From assembly GCA_030533445.1 (NCBI GenBank), contig CM060078.1, positions 23,676,091 through 23,740,090 on the forward strand: 64,000 bases of DNA, written 5' to 3'. This document shows, in pieces, positions 12,322-35,100 of the stretch. Each line of letters opens with the position of its first letter. Position 1 is the stretch's first letter. The translations under genes and the position numbers were made by a program. Below the pieces are notes generated by a model, which was not told where the DNA came from, did not search any database, and saw only the letters and a list, made by a program, of their open reading frames with translations. The DNA comes from Cyprinodon diabolis (Eukaryota > Chordata > Actinopteri > Cyprinodontiformes > Cyprinodontidae).

Positions 12322-15056
12322 TGTGTTTTTTTGTTTTTTTTTTACATCTAAAGGGATTTTATTTCAAACCAATATATTAATTATTTCATTTTTAGCCCTA
12401 AAACTGACTCTTCATGTAAACTGAATGTAAAAATCCAGCATTTAGATTTACATTGGCTTTTTTTTTTTGTCTGTTTTTTACATGTGGTTTTAATACATGA
12501 ATAAAGATTACCTCACAAAATTTGCTACGTTCTTTCCTCAGATCACCAGACTCTAATTTTAAATACATTTGTTGAATTTATACCAAATTTTAAAATAGTT
12601 TTTAGTCCTAGGTTGTTTCTGTTTGTTTTTCCTTCTCAGTTTGTTTTATTGTTCTGTTCTGCTCCCGACTTATTTACACGGTTGTTTTCACCTTATGTTG
12701 TCAGGTAGCTGACATGTTTGCTTTAGGAATTTTAGAGTCTGCTTTAACATGCTGCATAGATGATTACCAAACCAGACTTCCTAAATAATTGGTGACATGT
12801 TTGATCATCTCATGCAACAGTCCTTTACCTCTTCCGCTAGTTGTTTGTCTGATGTGAAATAAATTAATTGACCTTTACTTTGTTTAAGAAGAAAAGCAGA
12901 AATGTTATTCTTTGTGTTTAATACAAACTTATTTGCTTTGACAGCAAAGATTGATGTTGTTCACATCAGCAGATTAAAGAATGTGAGTGTGTATCTCAAC
13001 GTTGGCTACAAACATCATTAGACTTTTTATTTGGCTTAAGATAAACCAGAGAACACTAGAGCCGCATGTCTCCATTTCAGTATTTTTTTCCAGAACAAAA
13101 CAAAAATATAATCTTTAGAAGTAAAGGTAGTTCTGTATGCATAAACAGCTTTGACGCAGTTCTCCAATCTAAACATGACATTTGTCTGTGGGTTAACGGT
13201 TGCTTTGCTACTGCTGCTTCTCTCAAGCCAGATCGCACAAACAAATGTTGTGATTTAGTGGGGAAACTGATGAAAATGTGACGTCTTTGTGGGTGTCTCT
13301 CATTGTGGCGAGTATGATTCAACCTGTGTGTGTTGGTCTGGGCTGCTCTACTCTGTGTGTGGTCCTGTTTTTTTTTTTTTTTTTTTTTACAGCCTCCTAC
13401 TCACTCAGACAGCCATGCTATGAAGGATTTTGAAGGAGGCCCATACGCTCACATTCTCTTGCTTACAGGGTAGATCTTATTCAATCTTATTTCAAGCGGG
13501 AGAGAGGAAAAAAACAAGGAATCCAAAGCCGTGCAAATGCCACATGTTAACTTTCACTAACACATTTGTTTTACTTGATAAAGTAGCTGCACATTAAAAC
13601 ATCTATGTGATTTTGAGCTATAAATTTGAACAAATCAACCTCGCAGTTTAACACATTATTGAAGTTTTGTGCTAAAAACCTCCTGCCTCTAACAAGTCGA
13701 ACTCTACTGTGCTTGTTGATAAGTGAGGTAGAAAATACTTATATTTTCATCTATTTTCAAGTATGTAGCTCTAAGGGAATAATTTGTATGGAAAAAATAT
13801 TTCATCCCCCCAAGATGGGAGGTGGATGAATATATTCTTGTCATATAGAAGATATATGATGCGATACAGCTTATGCATAGGTGGAAAAAGATGGCTTTGA
13901 TAAAAGAAATGGTTGACAAATTGTGTAAAAAATGTGTAACCAGTTCATTTTGTCATTTTATCAGCTAATAAATTCATATGAAAAAAGTTTAGATTTAGAG
14001 TGAGAGATGATCAGAGGAGGCCCAAATAACTTAAAAAAACTCTTTAAATTAAGGCAGCATCAGAAACTTTTCATCATGCAATAAAACTGTCATCATGCAT
14101 CAAAGATACTAATAAGCAATATTAGTTGATCTGACGACCCTCACCTTAATGTTACCCCTGGATGGTGAACTACATAACTGGTATCTAAACCCACCATTAG
14201 TTAGAAGCCTATCTGAGTTCCTTATAGGAGTGTTTAAGTACAGATATTAAAGTGAGGTGTGGGGAATTGTCCGTGTCTATATAAACTTCTTTCACAAGGA
14301 GCAAACCTGTCAAATCTGTGTAGTATTGGTTTTGGGGTCCTTCAAATGTGTAATACTGAGCAAGGCCCCAGCAATAAGGCACATTCTTCCACTAGCAGAG
14401 GGGGGATGGGACAGGAGGTTTTCTTTTTTTTTTTTTTTTGCTCTGCTCTCCCCCACCATGTGCATACCAGAGACAAAAAAGCCTACCAGATCCTGAGCTG
14501 CAAACAACAGGAGCACAAACAATCTGAAGGACTTCTGCCATCAGATACTCTACATGGAGGAAAAACTGATTTTTGGGATGTATACACTGTTCTAAGGATC
14601 ATTTCTCAGTTTTAGTTTTTCACTGAAGAAGTGGGTGGTGCATGTGAGCAGAAGATCCTATTACAGAGATTCAGACTTTTTCCAGTTTTTTTCTATAAGT
14701 GGGGGTAGGGCGAAGCAACTTTCTCTGTTATGGTTTTCTTCCTAAAGCCATCCAGCAAAAAACTTCATTTGATCTGGATTCATCTTTAACTTTTTTTTTT
14801 AGTTTGATACCTTTTCAGGAGTAATTGAGCTGAATAATGTGGACATTTAGGACTATTCTGTGGCACACGGACGAAAAGTGCAGAGCCAAAAAGTTTGAGG
14901 GGACTTCAAGAAAACTGTAGAGAAGAAAAGAACGCCCTGCAGTTTTCCTGCAGCATGGGAATCTTTCTGTTTTACCACAGTAGCTTACAGTTTGATTCCT
15001 AAAGCCTTGTTCTATTGAGCAGTTGGATTTTCCTCAGGTCCATTTCTCCTTTCAAG
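12322..15056. other. Intergenic stretch upstream of smo
   Basis: No gene was recognised. It contains T tracts at about 13371-13390 and 14424-14440. The last few hundred bases should hold the smo promoter and 5' UTR, but no TATA box or other deciding motif was identified. Confidence 0.5.
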
Positions 15057-24223
<9,167 letters not shown>

Positions 24224-24469
24224 AACAGCAAGAACACCAATAACTGGGGGTAACCTAAAAACATTCCTCTGAACTCCACCAGACCCAACAACACCAGGGT
24301 CTTAAATGTGTGGTCAGTTTTAGGTCTGTTATTTACATTGTATGAGTGTATGTGTGCAAGAGACGTATGGAGACACAAAAGAGAAAAATAATCTGTAAAT
24401 ATATTTAGAAAAGATTAGTTTTTATATTGCATTCTGTACATTATACTCTGTGTTCTATTGCATATGTGT

Positions 24470-24475
24470 AATAAA
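24470..24475 (+). terminator. Poly(A) signal of smo (AATAAA)
   Basis: AATAAA lies 247 bases after the smo stop codon and is the first canonical signal downstream, so the 3' UTR is probably about 270 bases. Further AATAAA motifs beyond 26300 could serve longer forms. Confidence 0.6.
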
Positions 24476-24765
24476 ACAGATCAGGCAGCTAAACTGTCCA
24501 TGTCTTGTAAGCATGGGCTGGTAAAATGTTCTCAGTGTGATTACATTCCGTCTAAAATTTTTTATGGCATTTTGACAAAACAGCACAAATATGTATAATA
24601 TTGCTAAATGCTTTTATTTTAAACATTAAATACTATTATTGACACTACCTTTTAATAATCTAACATAGCTGGCTAGTTCTAAATTACTATGTTAGTTATA
24701 GAGATGCACCAATCAGTCCACCACAGTTTTGAACCGGCCAAATTTCCTCTATCTGTTCTCCCAAC

Positions 24766-25316
24766 CAGTGGCAGTTCTAGATCAAGTGTACCAGGGGGCC
24801 CGGAGGGGGCCAGCATTGTTTTCATGGGGGCACCGAAAAGCATGAAATAAAAAACAGGGTAAGGGATTACAATATATTTAGATAGCTGCATAAGGTGAAA
24901 TTTCTGTTTAATTAGGTTTGATTAAAAGTCTATGTCTTATTAGGGCAATATACATTCAGAATTTAGGAATTTTACATATTTTCGACTTAATTTTAGTTAA
25001 AGTAACTGTTTTCTATAAAATCTGAATTAGAAAAAAGTATTTTTTTAAATTTGTTAAAAAAAAACATTTAGCAGATGAAAAATGGGATTCCTATCTCCAT
25101 CCCACTGAAGCTATCACATTGTGTTTAAATTATTAGTAAAACAGAATTTATAAAGAAAAAAAATGAAATGGATCCAAAGAACTTATCAGTAACGATGTCT
25201 GTTCCAGCGTATATCATGATTAGAATTTCTTTGAGTATTATGTCTTCAGTACAGGGGCCAGGACATGATCTACAGTGGCACTGGCCCCCGTTGACCCCTG
25301 TCTAGAACCACCCATG
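24766..25316. mobile_element. Non-autonomous hAT element, 551 bp
   Basis: The ends CAGTGGCAGTTCTAGA and TCTAGAACCACCCATG form an imperfect inverted repeat. 8-bp flanks CTCCCAAC (24758-24765) and CTCCCAGC (25317-25324) differ at one base. There is no coding content. Confidence 0.8.
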
Positions 25317-25339
25317 CTCCCAGCAATTTATTATTTTTT

Positions 25340-25445
25340 TTTAATCTAGAGCCCAAAGTGGAGGCTGAAGGAATCAAACGGGGGACTTGCAACCTTCTCA
25401 GAGCACAAGCGCGTTGCTCTAACCCACTAGGTCAACACTCCTAAC
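25340..25445 (-). repeat. tRNA-like SINE head fragment
   Basis: On the minus strand, TTGACCTAGTGGGTTAGAGC (A-box-like) is followed by GTTTGATTCC (B-box-like). Only the tRNA-derived head is clear. It does not fold as a functional tRNA by eye. Confidence 0.5.
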
Positions 25446-25449
25446 ATAT

Positions 25450-27780
25450 AATAGAAATGTATGGAAGCCTGCTTACAGACAGCTGGTTAAATAATGACTC
25501 TTGGAATTGGAAATTTCCTCTGTGCTTTCCAAAGCCGTCACTTTCTTTAGAATTAAATTAATATTTCAATTAACTGTTAAAACTTTTACATATCTTCATA
25601 CCTGTAGCCAGTCTACACCTAAAACGTGTGTCATTTTCTTTGCAGCAGCTTTATTGATCGGTAAAAAAGCAACGTGATGTTCCAGTTAAAGATGATTTTA
25701 CTGTATGAAATAAACTTCTGTTGCTACTGTTTTCTTTACACAAAATGTATACCTTTCCTGTAAGGAACTGAAAAATGAGCTAACCTGATGTTCTAACTCA
25801 CGGTTTCTAGTATTAACAGTATTAGAGAGTGACTTAGTTGGAACTTGACATGTATTACTCAACAGCAGAGTAAAAGTTCAGAGGGGAAGAGTAAAGCCTG
25901 CATTAGACTCTTAAGTTTCCTACTTGGTTTGTTTACTTCAGTTTTACAGATAATCTATTGATCTGTCACTTACTGTGTTGTTATTGATCTGTTTCTCTGC
26001 CTTTATTTGTAAAATATGCAGTCATGTTTTATATTTGAGTTGTTGCCTGGTGCAACAACGCATCTCTGTATTTTGTTTGAAGAACATTTTTATTTAGTAA
26101 AGCTGAATTTCTCAGATTTTCTCTCACGTTTCCACTTTTTTTGTATATTTCGAAAAAACAAATATGTATGAACTATTGTAAAAAATGTGTTTAAAGTGGA
26201 CTCTGTACGTTCTCGTCCTCTTCAGTCTAGATTTTTGTACGCATCACAGATGCTTTGAAAGGGCAGTTTCTCTGCAGAACATTTGTCCCCCTGTTTAAAT
26301 GAAGGCACTGTTTATATTCTTTATACAGCGTATATGTTCTGCAAGGCTGATGAATAAAAAAGGGATGGCTGTTTTTTTTTATTTCAAATAAATGTTCCAC
26401 TGTTCTTTTTGCTTTAACCAAAACAAAGTGGTATGTAAGTTATGATTACTGTGGATAAAGGAGGTTAAAGTATACTGTCTATTGTTTTATGGCTAACACA
26501 ATACCTTGTTTTTATATGTACTTAGTACAAATATGTACATTTATTTAAGCTATTTGCTACTACTATTTCAATAACTGAAATGTAGCATAGCTCATGTGCA
26601 GGAATTATTCAAATATTCAATAAAAAAGAGTTGTTTTATTCTCTGAAAAGTAAATACTTCTGATTTTGGATTTTGCTAATAGATTTGCAGCACTCTGGTT
26701 AAATTTGATCACTTAACTGTGCAGCTATGCCTGCTTTGTTTTTTATTGAAATAAAAGTAATACCACAGAAACAGGCCTGGTTGGATTCGTCAATGCAAAT
26801 TAGTCTGGACAACCGCAACATTACTAGTTTTGTTTTTAACATGATTCGAGACTGATATAGTAGAGTATTTAGTTAGTTTAGTTATATTTCAGGGTAATGG
26901 TGTTTATTTAGGTGGGACCTTTTAACTGGTCACATCCTGTAGGCAGGACGTATGTGGGGCTTCAAATTTGCAGCCTCATACTGCCAAAATAAGGCTACTG
27001 TCTGCCATTACAGTGGTTTTATAGTGGAGGTTAGACCCTTCCAAGGGTTAAAGAGCAGCCGCTGTTTTAATGTATGCTTTTTCAGGCATTTGGGATTGTG
27101 TTGGTTAAGAGATACTATTTTAACTCACACTTGATCTGTTTGATCTGAGCGTACAGTACGCTGTTTTAATGTTACTGTCCATATCTTTCTTTTTAATGTA
27201 ACCTCCTCAGGTATTTTACTAAAACCATCTTAGTACTACCCTTAGTATATGAAGGTTGGGAATTGCAGTTGAATTTTCTTATAGTTTCAAACAACACATG
27301 CAGATTCAGACTGTCATCATCAAACCCCTTTATTTAGACATCCTCAGTCCTCCTGTCCACCACCTAGGTAGCATCAGCTCCTCCACCTTTAAAAACTACC
27401 TACGGTGGAACCACCAGCATGCATCTGCTCACTGCCCATGCTTCAATAAGGCTGAACCAGGCTAGCTGCCACTTTCTCTCGTCCTGACCAAACCCATTAC
27501 AAAACCCCTGCCCCTCAGGATCTCTTGGCATCAACCACTTTGGTGCCATTTTCTAATATATGTCTGTGGGAGGGATTATATTTTTACATAGGGTAAGTTA
27601 CACTTTAAAAATGTGAAAAACAATAAGTGAGAATGCATAAGCATTCCCACTTGATGAGTAACGTTTGTTTTAAAAATGTAAGGAGTAGAAAGCACAGATA
27701 CTTGTGTGAAAATGTAATGAGTATAAGTCAGAAGTAGGAAGAAAGAGTAATGGAAAGAGTAATGGAGTAAAGAAGTAATG
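25450..27780. other. Intergenic stretch, no gene recognised
   Basis: AT-rich sequence downstream of smo with scattered AATAAA motifs (for example near 26390, 26619 and 26750) that could end longer smo transcripts. No frame resembles a known protein. Confidence 0.5.
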
Positions 27781-27789
27781 GAGTATTCA

Positions 27790-28692
27790 TTCACTCTTCA
27801 TTGGTTTCTCTTCATTGACTTCCTGTTAAATCCAGAATATAATTTAAAATCCTCCTTCTCATATATAAAGTCTTAAATGGCCAAGCTCCATCTTATATCA
27901 GAGATCTGATTGTTCCTTATGTTCCTAACAGAGCACTTCACTCTCAATCTGCAGGTTTACTAGTGGTTCCTAGAATTTCTAAAAGTCGAATAGGAGGCAG
28001 ATCTTGTAGTTATCAGGCTCCACTCCTGTGGAACCAACTACCAGTTTTAATTTCAAGGGTAGGCTTAATATTTTCCTTTTTGATAAAGCTTATAGTTAGA
28101 GTGGCTCAGGTTATGTTGTTTTTATGGCTCAGTTTATCGCTATAGTTATGCTGCTATAGGCTTAGACTTCTGGAGGACATAAGGACCCCTATTTCACCAT
28201 TTTGTTTGATTCTATCTCTATACTCCCACTCTAATCTGTTAGTTCAATCTTTAATGTTATGCTCTCTCGGCTTTTTCTCATAGTAGCTTTGCCTTGTCTG
28301 TTCCTGTTTGCCTGTGACACCATCCTGGAGAGAAATATCAGCTGTGCTCCTGCCATCAAAACCTTTGATTATAGATATTGGAGATCGGCCTGTTTTCCAG
28401 TCTAGTCCTTTTTCTCTGACTGTGACTGGCTGTGCTCTCTTCGTCCTCTGACATGGGAGTTGGTCCAGGAGCTCATCTGCCTGGCTGTGTGTTTCCTGGG
28501 GGAGTTTTTCCTCTCCACTGTTGCTACAAGCATGCTCATTGTGAGGGATTTCATTCGAGTCAATGCAATCAACTGGTTTTCCTTAGATAGAAAACTTTGA
28601 ATAAATTTCACTGTAAGATCTGGTGAACTGTGAAGTGTCTTGAGATGACATGTGTTGTGAATTGGCACTATGTAAATAAACTGAATTGAATA
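27790..28692 (+). mobile_element. LINE 3' part (reverse transcriptase end and 3' UTR)
   Basis: Frames give LPVKSRI, FKILLLIYKVLNGQAPSYI, GLLVVPRISKSRIGGRSCSY and APLLWNQLPV, the conserved last part of a fish reverse transcriptase. A long 3' UTR follows, ending GTAAATAAACTGAATTGAAT. Stops and shifts make it inactive. Part of its UTR is present in opposite orientation at 60361-60565. Confidence 0.75.
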
Positions 28693-29113
28693 GAAGTATA
28701 TATACCTAAAAAGTGTTCTTAGGTATAGATACCTCTCGTGAGTAAATAAGGTTGAATTCAGCACCTCAAGTTGAGTTTGCAGCTTTATTTTACTGTCTCC
28801 ATTAAACCACTAGAGGGCGCTACACAGACTTTCATAAATGCAAAAAAAAAATCAAAATAAAAAAAACTGAAATATCAAAACTAAATAATCTAGGCTTTAC
28901 ATATAATACATAGGAATTTAACTCATATGATAAACCTGAGTAAAGATAATTAACATCATTTCTCAGTCATGGGAGAAAATAAGGAGCAGAGATTGAAGCA
29001 CTCCACGCCTCTCTGTCTCTTTGCGTAATGAGCAGCCAGTCAGGAGGACAGGAGGCATAAAGAGGAGAAGGAGCAACCAGAGCGCATTGGAGTGCGGAAA
29101 AACCTCTAAAGAA

Positions 29114-32100
29114 ATGTCATTTAAAGCGTCTTCCTTGCTGTCCGGAGATGTGGATAACCTGCGGAAAAGATCTGTGGCTGAATCAACAGGTGATAGAAAC
29201 TACCCAATTCTCCACACATACACACACCTGGGTTTAATGCTACAAATGAAGCTGTCGGTGTTCACTAAAACTACTAAGTTTTTTTCTTTTTTAGCGTTCT
29301 AATTAAATCCACCTGCGCCGCTAAGGAGTCTAAATGTTAAGTTTTTAAAAGTTTCAGTTCTTTAAAGTTTTAAGCTCAATTTTGGAGTCTAATAATAATT
29401 TACTTCTCTGGCTCTGCTTTTACAATTGTTTTTTTTGTTTTTTTTAACAGTTCTAATAAATATTTTGCATTAATAATAAATGTGATAATTAGTCTAAACT
29501 TAGTCGTTGTTAAAGTTGCAGACGCTCCAATAAATTGATTATTAAATGAATAATTGTTTGTTACTCGCTCCCTATTCCTGAACTTTTTTCTTTTTTACAC
29601 CAGAATACAAACGTTTGTTGATGTTGACAAAATATTTTGTATTCCTACTTGCATGTATTTATTTTAAATTTCAAATTGATGCAGGAACTTTTCATCTGGG
29701 GGGTGTAATGCATCCACAATGTGATTAGTTTTGGTGGACCGTGGAAAAAAGGGGGACTCTTCATGACTCTCATGAGGTTTTTGTTAGTTTCACACAGGTT
29801 ACAAAGGAGTGATTTAGTCACGGTTGTTTTTTTTGTTTTTTTGCAATCCACGTGCTCTGATTTATTATGCATTTTATTTTATTTTTTACAATTTGATTTG
29901 AGGCAGGCGTTAATATTGAACAATAACATTTATACCTGGTCCTTAGAGCAGTGTTTCCTAACCTGTTTTGACATGTGTACCCCTATGAGTAACACGTTCA
30001 GTCAGAATTATTGATTGTCCAAAAGTGGAAAATAACTGATTATAAAGTTAAAAAAATATTTTACTTAAGCTTTTAATTTGAGCATTTAATTCTTAGGCAA
30101 TAATTGCTTTCCATCTAAAATATATATAAAAAAACAACATAAGTATGTTGCCTGCAAGTTAGAAAGGAATCAAAATAATATTTTAACCCTTTATCTGTAA
30201 AAGTGTCTTGATGAATTGGGAACAAATTGCAGATTTTTTAGTGCGGGCGGGTAGTTGGTGATTTTTTTTTTTATGCGTGTGTGTTGTTATGGACATCAGA
30301 AATGTTATATTAATCAGGCACTGGGTGCAGCGCAGCGTACAATAGCCTATGATGTGTTAACGGGTCGGGTTGCGGGTTAAATATCAACGGGTCGGGTTCG
30401 GATTTGAATTGAAGATATCCGCGGGTGACTGGTCGGGTTCGGTAGTCATCCTAACGGGTTCGGGCGGGTGCGGGTTGGTAAAACTCGACCCGTGCAGGTC
30501 TCTAAGCTACACTACATTCAGTATCGTTGCCATAGAAACAGACAACAGCGCCAATATATCAGAATTATACTAAAACACACGCAAATAATTTCCCACATAA
30601 AAAACAGGACTTTCAGTCCATTACAGTTTTCCGTTTTTAGAGGGTTGTTTATTTTGCGTTTATTAACTGATGGCTGTGGTATATTACCTTTCACTGCTAT
30701 AAGCTTTCGCAGCAGTGATTGATTAATTAAAACACCTGCTCTACTGATGGTCTATCGGAGTTGGTGTTTAGGTTGAACATAAAGAACACATTTTATTTGA
30801 AGCTTCTTGTAGCTACTGTTTTAATCCCGGCTTCACTTAAAAGTTTTTCCTGACCTTGTTATATAGTTGTCATAGTGTTGACATTCAGTAGCAAGCACTG
30901 CGCCCCTTTTTCTTTTATATGTACACGTACATTTAAGATTTAGCGTGTTATGCTGACAACTCATGCGCAAGCTGCTTTTTGCAATCTAGCAGGGAGGTAA
31001 GGATAGGATCTTGCAGGTGTGACGTCACTCTGCAGGGGGTCCAAAGATAAAAGATTTAAACAATTTTGGCATTGGAATTTCAGATTTAAGGGAGTTAGAA
31101 AGTTCACTTAGTAAAAGTGCAAATAATAAATCTGATTACCGATTACTTTTAAGCTGGTTGAACACACTGCGACAGACTGGTGACCTGTCCAGAGTGATCC
31201 CACCTCTCACCCAGAACGTGGCTAGAGACATGCACCAGCACCTCCTGATCCCATTGAGGGATAAGGTTAAAGAAAATGGATGGTTGAACATAGTCCGCTC
31301 TCCCAGATTCTATCAAATCAGTATTGATACCCTCAGGGGCAGATTTAGGAAATTTGGGGCCCTAGGCAAAGACAGGCAGGGGGCCCCCTGAGAAGAAAAT
31401 CCATAAAACAGACCCCTTCTACAGATAGAGAAATGTTAATAGAATAGACATCCATTTGTTCTAGGATTTGTCCCTCTCTTCTTGTCCCTTTTTCCTCTCT
31501 ATCAGCGTTCTGATGGCCTTTTAGCCAAAGGATTTTTATAAAAAACATAATTAATGTGCACAAATAAGGATTAGTTGTATTAACAATACATGTAAACAGA
31601 GTTTTATGGGGCCCCCAGGAACTTGGGACCCTAGGCAACTGCCTAGTATTACCTAATGGTAAATCCCCCCCTGGATACCATGCTGGTGGATGTTCTTGAC
31701 AGAAAGACGGAGTTGCTTAATCATATTCTGCTTAAGGCCCCATAAGATCTTGTCCGAGTCCTGGTTTAAAAGTAAATTAATTTTAAAAACTGACCTAAAA
31801 TTGACTGTCAATAAATGTTCTACAATATTGATATATTTATTTGATTTCTTTGATTTGTACTGTCTGTTTAGATTTATGTGATATTTTTTGCACAAAATAT
31901 ATAAGTGAATATTGTAACAGTTATGTTTTCAACTGTAAGCATTAAATTGATAAATGTTATTCACATTTTTTGGCTTTATCCTTTCCAACAAAAAAAAAAG
32001 GCGTCGCGCAGGTAGCTCCCTTTCCTTATGAGCCGTCCCCACCAACTTTCAAAACAAAGTTACACCCTTGGACTGACTTAATAACTTTAACTTGGTTTGC

Positions 32101-35100
32101 ATCAAGACACCTGAGCTGCTTTGATGAGCTCTGATAGCTCAGTCAGTGAATATTACTGAAAAAAATAATGCATCCGTTTCTTGGCATTTACATAATCATA
32201 TTTAGTTAGTTTAACACAATTGTTTCATGTTTGTAGGATATAAACAATTGTGTTAAAGTAACTAAATATGATTAAGTTAATGCCAAAGTGGTTGCATTAT
32301 TTTTTTCAGTGTACCAAACTGTTCTCTACATCCAGTTTGTTCCTCTGCTTGGTTTGGATGTGTGACAAAGCTGAAGGTGAACTCAAACATATAAGAAAAA
32401 CGTAACTTTTTGGTTGATAAAAGCTTGCTTAATTTTTGAATTGGGTGCTCAGAAAGCAACACGGATGCAAGCCCTATTTTGGGGCTCCACTCTCCTCCAT
32501 TAAAGACATTTCATCCCAGCGCAGCATGTCCTGAGCCTGTAACCTCATCATTACCCCTCACACCCCCACCATGGACTTCTCCCTTCTGGCCTCTGGGGCG
32601 AGGCTTTGCATCATTCGATTAAAGTCCAGCATATTCTGCAACAACTTTTTCCCCACTGCCATCAGACTGCTGAACTGTTAAAAATAAACTTTAAATCAAG
32701 TCAAAGACTCTGCATCAGACTGATAACACCAAACCAAAATACTGCATATTTGCACCATATATACGTGTCTTGAAATTCTCTGAACTTCCATATCAATGAA
32801 TTTTGCATCATGTTTTTTTCCTCCCACACCGTTTACATTTGATCACTGCTACACTGTATTAAATATAAATGTTCATTTCACTGCTAAGCTGCTGGTCATT
32901 TACTGTCTGAAAGCTGTACAAAACTAAATTTCGTTTTGTATGCACTGTGTTTACAAAATGACAAAACTTCTCTCTTTTCATTTACCCCTTGCAATGCATT
33001 CATGGACTACTGGGGGTCTGTGTACCCCCAGTGTGGAATTAATGCCCTAGTGGACTGTTCAAGCTTCTAAAACAGTTCACAAGACAGCAAAAAAGCATAC
33101 TATGATAAAATACTGTAAATATAAAAATTTGATGTTATATAACAAATCATGAATCAAATGGAAAACCGTTCATAGGTTGGCTCTTAATAACTACCTATCT
33201 TGTCTTCTTAGATAAACTCTTAATCTAAAAATGTGCAAAATGTATAATTCGTTTCATTGCTGAAACCTGTTCAATTTCTTGATCATTTTTCAGACAACTG
33301 TTGCGATCCTGAGCATCACCAGCGGTTCCCACGGCTGCAAACCCAGCCTGAAAGGCTGTGTGTTGGCCCCAATCATGCAGACATGGGTGCGCTGGCGACA
33401 CCTTCCCCAGATGGTTCTGCTCAACACTTCTGCCAGTTCACTCCAAAATGTCTGCTTGCTGTCTCAAGAGGTGATGTATTCAGAATTGCACCAGCTCTTA
33501 TCAAAAGTCCCCTTTCTTTCATGTCTCTTTCTTTATATATTTTACTTGTTAGAGAGGACTGTAATCAAGTTTTTATCTATATAGGGGCACATGGAAACTC
33601 TCCTCCAAGGCATGGAGAGGAAGGATGGCATGATGGTACCTCGAGGACCACAATCAGAGTTGATAATGAGGTGGAAGCACACAGAGAGGCTAACAACTAC
33701 AAGGTAAGTGCAAAGGTGTCAAGTAACAAAGTAAAAATACTTCAACTTATGTAGACATTTTGGCTCTCTATACTTTACTGGAGGAATTGTTTTTCATGTA
33801 ACTTTTTATTTTTACACCTTTCATTGTTTTTGCAATTATCTCTACTTTGTACTCCTTACATTTTAAAAATAGACTCTTTGGTTTTGTTTCATTTAAGCTC
33901 ATTTTTGTTATGGTCTGTTGGTATTTAAAAAAAAAAAAAAAAGCAAAATAATTTGTTTCTTCGAGAAAATTGATTTCGTTGTGGTTGGACTCGGTACTGC
34001 ACCAACTTTTTGTTAACCACATACCAAAATAAATTTTCAAGATGATGCCAAGTTAAATTTGACACTGTTACTATTAGTTATAAAACTAAAGAAATTATCA
34101 TCCAACGTTGTAAATCCATGTTCTTTTAATAGGCTAGGGCTGTAAAGCATCAGTCCTTAACATTCTTTCTGGATTACTTTTATACTTTAAGTAGTTATAA
34201 AAAATTCCACTTCTATAAATTTTATTTGAGTGAAAAGCCTAAGATAATTATTTTTAAACAGCAGGATTTATACTTCTATTTGAGTAATTAATATGAATGC
34301 TTTTGACACCTCTGGGTAGATGATGTTTGCCGCATCAAATCAGCTCTTTCACTGCTAAATTCTGTCATTCAAACAAAACAAAAAAAACATGAGTTTCTCT
34401 CAGCTTTGCTCATGAAAGGAATACCTGATACAACAAGGATGAATGAAAGCCTTTTTGTCATTCAAACTTCTCCGATCATTAAGCTTATTGCCTTTGATGT
34501 GCTATGGGGGATCTGCATGTCTTTAAGGCATGTGGTTTAATTTATTTATGAGGTAACTATACTAAAGAGCGCCTTTAGGCTGGAAACAATCTGGTCTTTC
34601 ATATGTCTAACAGAAAAAACTGCAAATAATGATCTGACTGAGCTGTGATTGCCTTAAAAAACACTATTACCAAATTTTATTCTGTAAGTGCTCTTCAACT
34701 TTAATAAATCTTTCTGTATTTCTCTTTTTCCAGTTTGGATTCAGAAAATGGAAAAGCAATGTGACAGAGAAACCAATTGAAGACAGATCTGACATTGACA
34801 AAGAACTGCACACTGATCTCAGCATTGTGAAGCACATAGAAGGTCCTTTATGTCTGTTGTTTGTTTTTATTAAATAGGGCTGCACATTACAGTAGTAGTG
34901 TAGTGATAACCACATAACAGTGATGGATGTATTATTTTAAAAGGGGCCTTTGTGATTTAGGTTCAAAGGGTCTAGGTCCTAGATGCAGAGTCGTCAGCTT
35001 CAGGAGAGACTATTAGGAGACTTTGTTCATTATGACCACGTTAACAAGATGGATTACTGTAAAAGTTGCTTCTGGCTGACTTCTACTGTTTTGGCAATAT

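Noticed and set aside
15015..15056. N-terminal extension of smo
   Set aside because: The frame upstream of the ATG at 15057 begins with a non-ATG codon, and the signal peptide starts naturally at 15057.
25340..25445. Possible tRNA gene
   Set aside because: A- and B-box-like motifs are worn and no cloverleaf could be drawn; best seen as a SINE head. The same holds for 6440-6620 and 20165-20440.
28969..29113. Earlier ATGs at 28969 and 29028 as the cax1 start
   Set aside because: Both frames meet a stop within 20 codons and are out of frame with exon 2. The ATG at 29114 is in phase with it.
33585..33754. Retained-intron reading of cax1 exons 2 and 3 as one exon (frame 33257-33754)
   Set aside because: The frame happens to stay open through the short intron, but clear GT (33471) and AG (33584) sites keep phase. 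Retention as a variant cannot be excluded.
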